NCBI RefSeq assembly: GCF_900167075.1
Contig: NZ_FUWH01000001.1
Coordinates: 372,001-436,000 of the forward strand
From: Sediminibacterium ginsengisoli
Lineage (GTDB): Bacteria > Bacteroidota > Bacteroidia > Chitinophagales > Chitinophagaceae
DNA: 64,000 nt
Direction: 5' to 3'
Below are positions 7,707 through 16,255 of the stretch, one piece after another. The first letter of the stretch is position 1, and each line of letters starts with the position of its first letter. Below the pieces are notes generated by a model. The model saw only the letters and a list, made by a program, of their open reading frames with translations, did no database searches and had not been told where the DNA came from. The position numbers and the translations under genes were made by a program.

Positions 7707-9203
7707 CTACAGGTATTTGCCCACAACAGGCAGCTTACGGAATTCCTTCCGTTCTACCTGCAGGATGAACCAGGAAAAGGCAAACAGGAACAAGGTTCCG
7801 GTACCAAGTTTGAACCATAACGGTCCGTAAAAATACGTAATGCTTTTTTGCAGCAGGAAAAGCAGCACCACGATCACCATATACGCTACCAGTTTTTTCG
7901 TGGCATAGGGGATACGGTATTCCTTTTGCCCCCAGCGATAGCTGACCACCATCATACTGCCATAACAAAGAAAGGTTGCCCACGCACAGGCCATGTAACT
8001 GAAATACGGAATGAACAGCCAGTTGATCACCAGTGTTACCGCCGCTCCGATCAGCGTGATCCAGGCGCCGGCCATGGTTTTATGCCCGAGCTTGTACCAG
8101 ACGCTGAGGTTATAATAAATCCCCAGGAACATATTCGCGAGCAATAATATTGGTACCACTTTCAGGCCGGTCCACATTTTCGGGTTACGGATGAACTGTT
8201 TCCAGATGTCCAGGTACAACACCACCGCAAGGAACATAAAGCATAAAGTGATCACAAAAAACTTCATCACACGGGCATAGATCTTCGGTGCATTGGCATC
8301 TTCTGCCTGCTTAAAGAAAAACGGTTCTGCTCCCATGCGGAATGCCTGTACGGCCAGCGTGATCAGGATCGACAATTTATAACAGGCTGAATAAATACCC
8401 ACTTCTGCTTTTGCTGCTGCCACACTGCTTACCGGTGCCCACCAGCCCAGCATGATCCGGTCGAAAGTTTCATTGATCATACCCGCAAAACCGGCAAGGA
8501 TCAATGGCATGCCATAACGCATCATCTCTTTCCATAACGTGGTATCCAGTTTCCAGCGGAAGCCCAGTAATTCGCGGCTTAACAGCAGCAGCGTAACACC
8601 ATTCTGGATCACATTGGCCACCAGTACATAACCCACAGCCCAAGTGGGATCAAAGTAACGCGCTATCCAGTGTGAAGGATTGTCCTTTACCAGCGTTGGA
8701 CAAACACTCAGGAAAAAATAGATACTGATGATATTGATCAGGATGCCACCCACTTTGGCAATGGCAAATTTAACAGGCCGCCCGTCCTGGCGAAGTTTGG
8801 CGAATGGAATGGTACAAAGTGCATCGAGTGCGATGGTGACGGTTGCCAGTGTCAGGTATTCGGGGTGCTCTGTGATCTGCAGCAGCACTGTCAGGGGGCC
8901 GCGCAGGAACAGCAGTGCAACACTCAGCACAATCGTACTCAGGATCAGCGAAATACTGGTGGTGCTGTAAACGGCATTCTTGTCGGATTTGTTCGCAAAG
9001 CGGAAAAAAGCCGTTTCCATGCCATAGGTAAACACCACATTCATAAAAGGAATGAATGCGTATACGATCGACATCTCGCCGTACTGTACATCGGAGAATT
9101 TGAACGTAAGGTAGGGCGTAAGCAGGTAATTGATGAACCTCGCTGCGATGGAACTTACCCCATACCATAATGTCTGCCCTGCTAATTTCTTGATACCACT
9201 CAA
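7707..9203 (-). CDS. Polysaccharide flippase (Wzx/MOP family)
   Basis: This 498-residue membrane protein has about 14 hydrophobic segments and an N-terminus (MSGIKKLAGQTLWYGVSSIA) usual for oligosaccharide flippases of the MOP superfamily. Such proteins move lipid-linked sugar units across the cytoplasmic membrane for O-antigen, capsule or exopolysaccharide assembly. No glycosyltransferase genes sit beside it, so the exported sugar cannot be named from context. Confidence 0.85.
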   Translation of the reverse strand: MSGIKKLAGQTLWYGVSSIAARFINYLLTPYLTFKFSDVQYGEMSIVYAFIPFMNVVFTYGMETAFFRFANKSDKNAVYSTTSISLILSTIVLSVALLFLRGPLTVLLQITEHPEYLTLATVTIALDALCTIPFAKLRQDGRPVKFAIAKVGGILINIISIYFFLSVCPTLVKDNPSHWIARYFDPTWAVGYVLVANVIQNGVTLLLLSRELLGFRWKLDTTLWKEMMRYGMPLILAGFAGMINETFDRIMLGWWAPVSSVAAAKAEVGIYSACYKLSILITLAVQAFRMGAEPFFFKQAEDANAPKIYARVMKFFVITLCFMFLAVVLYLDIWKQFIRNPKMWTGLKVVPILLLANMFLGIYYNLSVWYKLGHKTMAGAWITLIGAAVTLVINWLFIPYFSYMACAWATFLCYGSMMVVSYRWGQKEYRIPYATKKLVAYMVIVVLLFLLQKSITYFYGPLWFKLGTGTLFLFAFSWFILQVERKEFRKLPVVGKYL

Positions 9204-9270
9204 CGAATTACCCTGTTTATAAAAATGAAAGAATATACGTACCGGCCTGCTAAAGTAACAAATGTTCCCG

Positions 9271-10341
9271 TCAGGGATGGAAATCTACCGGAGGTTTATC
9301 ATTGTTTTCACTTCCCGGCGGCCCGAAACGCGGGTCTTTCAGGAAGACCGAATCGGTCAGCGTATAGAGAAATGCCGTGAGCTGGCCGATTTCGAAGTTG
9401 GATAAGGGCAGTCTGTTACGCAGCAGGCTGTCTGTATTGGGCATCACCGTCATGGTTTTCCGGTAATGCTCAAAAACCTGCAGCAGAGAAAAGAAGCGGC
9501 CATCATGACCATAAGGGAATGTGCGCCCGACATTTCTGAGGCTCGGAACCCTGAATTTCAGTGAATCTGCGCTTTTGCCTGTGATCTTCATACGGCCGTC
9601 ATCTTTCAGGTATGGATCTGAGGTGAGGCCGGTATTGCGGTAAGAGAAGTCTGTAAAGAATGGTTCTGTATGACAACTGGTGCATTTCTTTTTAAAGATC
9701 TCGTAACCCAGTTTTTCCGGCAGGATGAATGTGTCTTCGCCCCGCATGACGCGATCATATTTGCTGTTGCTGCTGACGAGTGTAAGTACAAACTGGCTCA
9801 ATGCCCTGGTAATACGCTGTGTGTTGATCGTTTCATCACCAAAGGCCGAACGGAATTTCTGCCGGTAATTTTTATCGGCTTTAAGCTTTCTGATAATGTT
9901 CTCGATCGTTTCGGCCATTTCATTCGCTGCGGTCATCGGCGCAAGCGGCTGCAGGTCCAGGTGGTTGATCCCGCCGTCCCACATGAACTCTTTCTGCCAG
10001 GCCAGGTTGAAAAGTCCGGGCGCATTTCTTGTGGTGAGACTATTATTAAATCCGTGACTGAGATTGTGATCGTAGCTGTTGAACGCCCCGAACTGCTGGT
10101 GACAGCTGCCGCAGGAAAAATTGCCGTCTTTGCTCAAGCGACCGTCGTAGAACAGTTCCCTGCCCAAAGCAATTCCTTCGCGGGTGAGCGGGTTGCTTTT
10201 AAAATCATACACAGGCTGCGGCCAGCCTTTGGGAATGTTGAATGCTACAGGCGTGGGCCTGAAATAATTGTCTACGTTCACCCAGCCGGCACAGGCGAGT
10301 ACCAGCAGTATCATGATCCATATAGTAGCGCGCATTTTCAT
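9271..10341 (-). CDS. MauG/MbnH-like diheme cytochrome c peroxidase
   Basis: The 356-residue protein has an N-terminal hydrophobic export or anchor segment and two heme c motifs, CGSCH at 77-81 and CTSCH at 220-224, in the layout of bacterial diheme peroxidases. Its start overlaps the stop of the upstream MbnP-like gene (ATGA), a tight pairing. In the methanobactin system MbnH is a MauG-type diheme enzyme that oxidises a tryptophan of its partner MbnP to kynurenine. The pairing suggests the same here, acting in the periplasm. A plain cytochrome c peroxidase is the alternative, but the partner favours the MbnH role. Confidence 0.82.
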   Translation of the reverse strand: MKMRATIWIMILLVLACAGWVNVDNYFRPTPVAFNIPKGWPQPVYDFKSNPLTREGIALGRELFYDGRLSKDGNFSCGSCHQQFGAFNSYDHNLSHGFNNSLTTRNAPGLFNLAWQKEFMWDGGINHLDLQPLAPMTAANEMAETIENIIRKLKADKNYRQKFRSAFGDETINTQRITRALSQFVLTLVSSNSKYDRVMRGEDTFILPEKLGYEIFKKKCTSCHTEPFFTDFSYRNTGLTSDPYLKDDGRMKITGKSADSLKFRVPSLRNVGRTFPYGHDGRFFSLLQVFEHYRKTMTVMPNTDSLLRNRLPLSNFEIGQLTAFLYTLTDSVFLKDPRFGPPGSENNDKPPVDFHP

Positions 10342-11042
10342 GGTCTGGCAATGCTGAACATGGTGCTGTAATTATCTGCCAGTTGCATGGCCAGTTCGCC
10401 GGGACTATGGCATACAGGCGTACTGCTGATCCTGATCTTGTTTTTGCCGGAGAACCAGGCATTGATGTCGGCAATGACTGTTATGTTTTGCTGGTTCATG
10501 CCATCCGGTAAATGCAATTGAACGGTACGCGTAGTATTATTTTCATCGCGGTAGCCGCCCACATGATAAGTGAACTGTCGTCCGGCAATATGTGAAGCGG
10601 GGGAGCTGCCTTCCAGTTTTGCCATTACATAACCGCTGTTCCAGGTCCAGAACATGCCATGTAACGGATCCAGCGCGCCGGTCTGAACGCCGGATACATT
10701 CCTGATACTGTCTACGCCGATCACAAATGAGATCATGGCCACCGGAAAGCCCGGATCTTTCAGTGCGATCACCTGCGAAGCACTGTCGGCAGCATCAATG
10801 AGATAATGTTCGTCGGAAAGGCTAACACTTCTGCCATCGCCGGAAACAGCTTTGATGCGGGAGATATAATATTTAAAACGATAAGGAGTAACGGTATCTC
10901 CGTTACGAAGCACGTAGGTATTGCCGGGTATCAATACTTCATTCCCTGCACGATTCTCGAAACGCAGGACGATGCCGCCAGGTTCAGGCGATCGCCAGCC
11001 AGCCAGCAGCAGGAGGCAGAACATGGAGGCGATCAGTTTCAT
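10338..11042 (-). CDS. MbnP-family periplasmic protein
   Basis: The 234-residue protein has an N-terminal signal (MKLIASMFCLLLLAGW) and a beta-rich body with GMFWTWNSGYVMAKLEG at about 129-145, a signature of MbnP-like proteins. Trp132 and Trp134 in that stretch are candidates for modification by the diheme partner encoded next. MbnP of a methanotroph binds copper through a tryptophan-derived kynurenine, so a role in periplasmic copper handling is possible here. Many Bacteroidetes MbnP proteins are lipoproteins; this one has LAGW where LAGC would make a lipobox. It overlaps both its neighbours by four bases, so all three genes form one operon. Confidence 0.8.
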   Translation of the reverse strand: MKLIASMFCLLLLAGWRSPEPGGIVLRFENRAGNEVLIPGNTYVLRNGDTVTPYRFKYYISRIKAVSGDGRSVSLSDEHYLIDAADSASQVIALKDPGFPVAMISFVIGVDSIRNVSGVQTGALDPLHGMFWTWNSGYVMAKLEGSSPASHIAGRQFTYHVGGYRDENNTTRTVQLHLPDGMNQQNITVIADINAWFSGKNKIRISSTPVCHSPGELAMQLADNYSTMFSIARP

Positions 11043-11449
11043 GAAAGGTCGTTTTTATTGATTTTACGGCGAAGCGCTTTGGTAAAAGTATTTCGTTTTT
11101 TGCTTTCAATCCTTTTCTCAACAGCTGCTTTCGTGGGTTTTGTGGCCCGCCTCACTTTCTTTTGTACCAGTGCCGCTGCAAGCAGTTGGTTCATTTTCCG
11201 GATCACTTCCTGTTTATTGCCGAGCTGTGTTCTTTCCGACTGTGATTTTACCAGCAGGTAACCCTCGTCTGTAATACGTGTTGCCAGTTTGCCGGCAACC
11301 CGCTCTTTCTGCTGTTCGTTGAGCAATTGAGAGGACTGTACATGCCAGCGGCCTTCCACCATGGACTCTACCTTGTTCACATTCTGACCGCCTTTACCGC
11401 CGCTTCTTGCTGTCTGGAAGAGGATTTCCGGTGTAATGTCTATCTTCAT
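11039..11449 (-). CDS. arfB: Peptidyl-tRNA hydrolase ArfB (YaeJ), ribosome rescue
   Basis: The 136-residue protein is a minimal class I release-factor domain. The catalytic GGQ is at residues 20-22 within SGGKGGQNVNK, and the C-terminal tail is strongly basic (KALRRKINKN), as needed to enter the empty mRNA channel of stalled ribosomes. It hydrolyses peptidyl-tRNA on non-stop complexes. It is the first gene of an operon with the MbnP/MbnH-like pair, with a four-base overlap. The functional link between them is not obvious. Confidence 0.93.
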   Translation of the reverse strand: MKIDITPEILFQTARSGGKGGQNVNKVESMVEGRWHVQSSQLLNEQQKERVAGKLATRITDEGYLLVKSQSERTQLGNKQEVIRKMNQLLAAALVQKKVRRATKPTKAAVEKRIESKKRNTFTKALRRKINKNDLS

Positions 11450-11484
11450 TTTAATAAAGTTCGTACAAAAAATGTTAAGGTGAT

Positions 11485-11937
11485 ATGAGAATTGTAGTAC
11501 AGCGTGTAAGCGAAGCTTCGGTAACGGTAGCGGGAAAAATAACAGGCGAGATCGGCAAAGGGTTAATGGTACTGCTTGGTATTGAAGATGCAGATACGGA
11601 TGAAGATATCCGCTGGCTGAGCGGCAAGATCACAGGTCTTCGGATCTTCGATGATGAAAATGGTGTGATGAACCTCGGCATAAAAGAAGCAGGCGGCGAC
11701 ATTCTGCTTGTGAGCCAGTTCACCTTACATGCCAGTACAAAAAAAGGGAACAGGCCTTCTTATATTAAAGCGGCCAAACCTGATATTTCCATTCCTATGT
11801 ATGAAAAAATGATCGCGCAGCTGGAAATGGATCTCGGCAAAAAGATCGCTACCGGTATCTTCGGCGCCGATATGAAAGTGAGATTGCTGAATGATGGCCC
11901 TGTGACCATCTGCATCGATTCGAAAAACAAAGAATAA
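11485..11937 (+). CDS. dtd: D-aminoacyl-tRNA deacylase Dtd
   Basis: The 150-residue protein matches Dtd, which hydrolyses D-aminoacyl-tRNAs (and Gly-tRNA-Ala) to protect translation. Both active-site motifs of the family are visible: SQFTLHA near residues 73-79 and NDGPVTI near 137-143. Length is exactly that of the family. It is divergently placed to arfB, with 35 bp between the start codons, and a MazG-like gene follows after 10 bp. Confidence 0.95.
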   Translation: MRIVVQRVSEASVTVAGKITGEIGKGLMVLLGIEDADTDEDIRWLSGKITGLRIFDDENGVMNLGIKEAGGDILLVSQFTLHASTKKGNRPSYIKAAKPDISIPMYEKMIAQLEMDLGKKIATGIFGADMKVRLLNDGPVTICIDSKNKE

Positions 11938-11947
11938 CTGAAAATAC

Positions 11948-12274
11948 ATGACAATAGAACAAGCACAGCTGGATGTTGATCAGTGGATCAAAACCGTTGG
12001 TGTCCGCTATTTCGGCGAGCTGACCAATCTTGGTATTTTAATGGAAGAAGTAGGTGAACTGAGCCGCCTGATGGTTCGCAAATACGGGGAACAATCCTTT
12101 AAGCCGTCAGATACAGGAAAAGAACTGGCAGATGAAATGGCCGACGTTTTATGGGTGCTGCTTTGCCTCGCCAACCAGACGGGCGTAAATCTCACCGAGG
12201 CGCTGGAACAAAACTTCCGGAAAAAGAATATCCGCGATGCTGAAAGGCATAAGAACAATGAAAAGCTCGGTTGA
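11948..12274 (+). CDS. MazG-like nucleotide pyrophosphohydrolase
   Basis: The 108-residue protein is a single MazG-type all-alpha domain. The metal-binding acids are seen as EEVGEL (about residues 36-41) and DEMADVLW (about 61-68). Such enzymes cleave non-canonical or excess NTPs to NMP and pyrophosphate. It follows dtd by 10 bp, and both would act as quality-control enzymes, consistent with one transcript. A strong terminator lies just after it. Confidence 0.88.
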   Translation: MTIEQAQLDVDQWIKTVGVRYFGELTNLGILMEEVGELSRLMVRKYGEQSFKPSDTGKELADEMADVLWVLLCLANQTGVNLTEALEQNFRKKNIRDAERHKNNEKLG

Positions 12275-12276
12275 CA

Positions 12277-12320
12277 ACAATTAAAAACGGGATGCAAAAC
12301 TGCATCCCGTTTTTAATTGT
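12277..12320. terminator. Bidirectional terminator, 20-bp perfect stem
   Basis: The left arm 12277-12296 and the right arm 12301-12320 are exact complements across a four-base loop (AAAC), with A- and T-rich outer parts on both sides. It sits between the convergent MazG-like gene and the aminopeptidase gene and serves both. Confidence 0.92.
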
Positions 12321-12335
12321 TATTTTGAATTGATC

Positions 12336-13742
12336 TTACGGGAACAGGCTCTTCTCTTTCGCCATTTTCTCCACCTCTTTCACAGTTCTCGGCGCGCCGG
12401 CAGACAGGTTTCTGTAGCCGTCTTTGGTGATCAGGATATCATCTTCGATCCTTACCCCGATGCTCCACCATTTTTTGTCGCATTTACTGTTTGGCGGGAT
12501 ATAAATGCCGGGTTCTACGGTAAGAACAACACCTTCAGACAGAACATTCGGTCCCACATCGTGCACATCCAGCCCCAGGTGATGCGAAGTGCCGTGCGGG
12601 AAATAAGCGCGTGCCTCTGATTCTGTGGAAATGATACCCAGCTTCATCAGCCCGCGTGCAATGACGCTTGCAGCTGCCATATGAGGTGCGCGGAAAGAAT
12701 TGCCTGGTTTGCAGGCCGCAAAACCTGAGTCCTGGGCTTCGAGTACCAGTTCATATATGACCCTTTGTTCATTGGTGAATTTGCCGTTTACCGGAACAGT
12801 ACGGGTTACGTCTGCCGTGTAACCGTGGTATTCAGCAGCACAATCGCTCAGCAGCAGATCGCCGTCTTTCATCAGTTTCAGGTTCGTTTCATAGTGCAAT
12901 ACGCAGCTGTTTTCGCCTGAACCGTTAATGCTCGGATAGCCGGGATATTCAGAACCGTTCTTTTTGAAAAAGTATTCCATGATAGCCTGGGCCTGGTATT
13001 CGGTCATGCCGGGTTTTACAGCTCTGATCACTTCATTATGACCTTCAACGCTCATCAGCGTAGCTTTTTCGATCAGTGCGATCTCTTCCGGCTGCTTGAT
13101 GCCACGCAGTGTGCTGAAAATGGTTTGTGTGGTTCTTGCTGCGATCGGTTTTTTGTAAGTGGTGAGTGCACTGTCTACTGCCTGCGCCATCCTGGAAAGC
13201 GGGTCCATACCGCCGCGGCCGTAATATCTGGACAGGATATTTTCTGAATAGAGCGTAGTCAGTACTGAATCGTATTTGCTGAAATCAACCGTTGAAAAAT
13301 TGAACTGGTTGTGAACGAATACGTTCTCGAATTTATAACGGGCGGTCACGCCTTCCACGCCCAGGATCTTGCCGGTCCACATTTCCTGCTGCGGATTGCG
13401 CGGCTGCACAAACAGGAATTCAGTGCCTGTTTTGCCAAGTATGGTTACCGGTGTCTTGAACAGCAGCAACAGGGAGTTGGGTTCGTTGAGGCCGGTCAGG
13501 TAATAAAAATTCTTATTCTGGGAATAGAGATAGCTTACATCGTTATTCCGGTTACGAACCTGTGCGGCGAAGAATACACCCACAGAATTGGCAGGCATTT
13601 TTTCCTTAACGGCAGCCCGGCGGCCGGCATGAAATTCAGGAGAGAGATAATCGTCAGGGTAGTCGCTTTTCTGCTGCGCCAGCAGACCAACAGGGGCCAG
13701 CAAGAGCGTCAGGCAGAGTGCCGGCAGTAGTTTTCTAAGCAT
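12336..13742 (-). CDS. pepP: Exported Xaa-Pro aminopeptidase (M24B)
   Basis: The 468-residue protein begins with a Sec signal peptide ending near LLAQQK, so it is probably periplasmic. An aminopeptidase P N-terminal domain (about 30-190) precedes a pita-bread M24 domain. The five metal ligands are all visible: two Asp in SDCAAEYHGYTADVTRT, His in HGTSHHLGLDVHD, Glu in TVEPGIYI and Glu in RIEDDIL. It removes N-terminal residues preceding proline. The gene stands alone between a terminator and the GlyRS promoter region. Confidence 0.92.
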   Translation of the reverse strand: MLRKLLPALCLTLLLAPVGLLAQQKSDYPDDYLSPEFHAGRRAAVKEKMPANSVGVFFAAQVRNRNNDVSYLYSQNKNFYYLTGLNEPNSLLLLFKTPVTILGKTGTEFLFVQPRNPQQEMWTGKILGVEGVTARYKFENVFVHNQFNFSTVDFSKYDSVLTTLYSENILSRYYGRGGMDPLSRMAQAVDSALTTYKKPIAARTTQTIFSTLRGIKQPEEIALIEKATLMSVEGHNEVIRAVKPGMTEYQAQAIMEYFFKKNGSEYPGYPSINGSGENSCVLHYETNLKLMKDGDLLLSDCAAEYHGYTADVTRTVPVNGKFTNEQRVIYELVLEAQDSGFAACKPGNSFRAPHMAAASVIARGLMKLGIISTESEARAYFPHGTSHHLGLDVHDVGPNVLSEGVVLTVEPGIYIPPNSKCDKKWWSIGVRIEDDILITKDGYRNLSAGAPRTVKEVEKMAKEKSLFP

Positions 13743-13857
13743 GTTTAATTGAGTTTTGGATCGCTAAAGCTAATTTTTTTATCGGATCGGTATGTATTTT
13801 AGTGATGAACGACATAATCCGGCAAGGCTATCGGCGTAATGATTGCTGCTTATCCCA

Positions 13858-13865
13858 TATTTTTG
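13858..13865 (+). promoter_or_regulatory. -7 promoter element directly before glyS
   Basis: TATTTTTG is an exact TAnnTTTG match. It ends only seven bases before the ATG at 13873, which would leave almost no 5' untranslated region. No TTG is found at 19-22 bp upstream, so the -33 part is weak or absent. Confidence 0.45.
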
Positions 13866-13872
13866 CGCTCTT

Positions 13873-15339
13873 ATGAGCATGCAACAAGAAAATAAATTCC
13901 AGGCGATCATTTCGCACGCCAAAGAATATGGCTTTGTATTCCCCAGTAGTGAGATCTACGACGGCCTCAGCGCTGTGTACGATTACGGTCCTTACGGCAG
14001 TGAGCTGAAAAAGAATATCCGTGATTACTGGTGGAAAAGCATGACCCAGATGCACGACAATATCGTTGGCATCGATGCCGCCATCTTTATGCATCCGACA
14101 ACCTGGAAAGCCAGCGGTCACGTTGATAATTTCAGTGACCCGATGATCGATAACCGCGACAGTCAGAAGCGCTACCGCGTAGACCATCTCCTGGAAGCCC
14201 ATGCAGAAAAGCTGGAAGCGGCCGGAAAAAAGGAAGAAGCAGATGCGGTGCTGAAGAAAATGGATCAGTTGCTTGCAGCTGAGGATTATGCAGGCCTGAA
14301 AGATCTGATCGCAGCAGAGAAGATCGTATGTGGCATCAGCGGTACCGGAAACTGGACCGATATCCGTCAATTCAACCTCATGTTCTCCACGCAGCTGGGT
14401 TCAGTTGCAGAGGATGCAGATACCATTTACCTGCGCCCGGAAACGGCACAGGGTATTTTTGTGAACTTCCTGAACGTGCAGAAAACAGCCCGGATGAAAG
14501 TGCCTTTTGGTATTGCCCAGACCGGTAAAGCTTTCCGTAACGAGATCGTGGCCCGCCAGTTCATTTTCCGCATGCGGGAATTCGAGCAGATGGAAATGCA
14601 GTTCTTTGTACGCCCCGGCACACAGATGGAATGGTATAACTACTGGAAGGAAGCCCGCCTGAAATGGCATACCAGCCTGGGGATACCGGCAGAAAAATAC
14701 CGTTACCACGACCATGTAAAGCTGGCGCACTATGCCGATGCCGCACTGGATATCGAATATGAATTCCCGTTTGGCTTCAAGGAAGTGGAAGGGATTCACA
14801 GCCGCACCGATTTCGATCTGAAAAGCCACCAGGAATACAGTAAGAAAAAACAGCAGTATTTCGATAATGATGTGGATCCGGCAACCGGCAAGCCTTATGG
14901 CAACTACATTCCTTATGTGATTGAAACCTCTATTGGTCTCGATCGTATGTTCCTGCTGGTAATGAGCCATGCTTACGAAGAGGAAGTGCTCACAAAAGAA
15001 GATGGTACTCAGGAAACAAGGGTGGTCATGCATATCCCGCCGCAGATAGCACCGAATAAACTTGCTATTCTGCCACTGCTGAAAAAAGATGGCCTGCCGG
15101 AGATCGCGCGTGAGCTGATGGACGAATGCAAGCCTTTCTTCAAATGCTTCTACGAGGAAAAAGATGCGATCGGAAGACGTTACCGCCGCCAGGATGCGAT
15201 CGGAACGCCTTTCTGCGTAACCATCGATCACCAGACCAAGGAAGACCAGACCGTAACCATCCGTTACAGGGATTCCATGAAACAGGAGCGTGTCCACATC
15301 AGCAAAGTGAAAGAAATAGTGCTCGGAGCTATTGCCTGA
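13873..15339 (+). CDS. glyS: Glycine--tRNA ligase (dimeric, class II)
   Basis: The 488-residue enzyme charges tRNA-Gly. It is the single-chain alpha2 type, not the bacterial alpha2beta2 type. Class II motifs are visible: YGPYGSELKKNI with motif 1 features, the IYLRPETAQGIFVNF stretch (motif 2 region) and ETSIGLDRMFL (motif 3). A C-terminal anticodon-binding domain covers about the last 100 residues. I start at ATG 13873; ATG 13879 is a close alternative, and the upstream TTG at 13843 is unlikely because it precedes the probable promoter element. Confidence 0.95.
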   Translation: MSMQQENKFQAIISHAKEYGFVFPSSEIYDGLSAVYDYGPYGSELKKNIRDYWWKSMTQMHDNIVGIDAAIFMHPTTWKASGHVDNFSDPMIDNRDSQKRYRVDHLLEAHAEKLEAAGKKEEADAVLKKMDQLLAAEDYAGLKDLIAAEKIVCGISGTGNWTDIRQFNLMFSTQLGSVAEDADTIYLRPETAQGIFVNFLNVQKTARMKVPFGIAQTGKAFRNEIVARQFIFRMREFEQMEMQFFVRPGTQMEWYNYWKEARLKWHTSLGIPAEKYRYHDHVKLAHYADAALDIEYEFPFGFKEVEGIHSRTDFDLKSHQEYSKKKQQYFDNDVDPATGKPYGNYIPYVIETSIGLDRMFLLVMSHAYEEEVLTKEDGTQETRVVMHIPPQIAPNKLAILPLLKKDGLPEIARELMDECKPFFKCFYEEKDAIGRRYRRQDAIGTPFCVTIDHQTKEDQTVTIRYRDSMKQERVHISKVKEIVLGAIA

Positions 15340-15359
15340 TCCATTCAGGTTCATGTATA

Positions 15360-15408
15360 AAAAAGCCGGTTGGCCGGTCGGGATAAACCGACGGCTGACC
15401 GGCTTTTT
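15360..15408. terminator. Terminator between glyS and the FNR-like gene
   Basis: AAAAAGCCGGT (15360-15370) pairs perfectly with ACCGGCTTTTT (15398-15408), and an inner GTCGG/CCGAC pair extends the stem. The A and T flanks allow use in both directions for the two convergent genes. Confidence 0.88.
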
Positions 15409-15420
15409 CTTGTCGGTTTT

Positions 15421-16149
15421 TTACCCGTAGAGTTCGAAATGAATATCTTTTTTGTCGTAGCCGAGATCCTGTAAACGCTGGCGTGCTTCATCGATCATGT
15501 TCTTCCAGCCGCAAAGGAAAAAACTGGCCGGGTTCTTTTCGGCCTTCAGAAGTGTTTCATACACACCATGCACATAACCTTTGTATTCGCCGGAACTTAC
15601 CTGTTCTTCCCTCGAAAAAACCGGGTGGTAGAAAAAGCCGGGTTCCTGCTGCTGCAGTGCTTCCATTTCGTTCCTGTAAAGTGCGTCTCCGAATGTACGG
15701 CAGCCAAAGATCAGGTGGATATCGCGGTGCGGGATGTTGTTATGATGGATGAAGTTGACCATGGAGCGGAAAGGTGCAATGCCCGTGCCGGTACAAACCA
15801 GGAACAGGTCTTTTTCCAGCGAATCCGGCAATGTAAAAACACCCTGCGGTCCACGCAGTAATAGTTCTGAGCCCTCCTTCACTTCGCGGAAAAGATAATT
15901 GGTACCGGCGCCGTCTTCGAGTAATACGATCACCAGTTCAATCACATTGGTGCCGTCAGGTGCGGAAGCGATCGAATAACTGCGCCACCGTTTGTTCTTT
16001 TTTTCATGGATCGGCAGGTCGAGCGTAACAAACTGGCCGGGCTTGAAATCAAAAACATCCAGCTCCGGAATCTCGATCCAGAAATGCCAGGTAGCAGGTG
16101 TTGCCCGGTCTATCCTGATGATCCTGCCGGTGCGCCATGGTTCAAGCAT
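15421..16149 (-). CDS. Ferredoxin/flavodoxin-NADP reductase-like flavoprotein
   Basis: The 242-residue protein has the FNR layout: a beta-barrel FAD domain with RSYSIAS (FAD-binding RxYS motif), then an NAD(P) domain with the VCTGTGIAPFRSM loop and the C-terminal CGWKNMIDEA segment. It transfers electrons between NAD(P)H and a small carrier; the partner is unknown. I start at the ATG at 16149, which gives the family's usual N-terminus. The longer upstream frame would run through the terminator of the next gene. Confidence 0.88.
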   Translation of the reverse strand: MLEPWRTGRIIRIDRATPATWHFWIEIPELDVFDFKPGQFVTLDLPIHEKKNKRWRSYSIASAPDGTNVIELVIVLLEDGAGTNYLFREVKEGSELLLRGPQGVFTLPDSLEKDLFLVCTGTGIAPFRSMVNFIHHNNIPHRDIHLIFGCRTFGDALYRNEMEALQQQEPGFFYHPVFSREEQVSSGEYKGYVHGVYETLLKAEKNPASFFLCGWKNMIDEARQRLQDLGYDKKDIHFELYG

Positions 16150-16206
16150 TGTTGCAGTTTTACACAAGATAATCAAATGCCTGTAGTAACGAGGCCGTTG
16201 GTGCAT

Positions 16207-16236
16207 AAAAAAAGCGCCGGGGTTACCGGCGCTTTT
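16207..16236 (-). terminator. Terminator of the DUF5117 metalloprotease gene
   Basis: AAAAGCGCCGG (16210-16220) pairs with CCGGCGCTTTT (16226-16236) across GGTTA. The A tract at 16207-16213 gives a U run on the minus strand, 20 bp after the protease stop codon. Confidence 0.85.
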
Positions 16237-16255
16237 ATCGTAATAAACGGATGAT

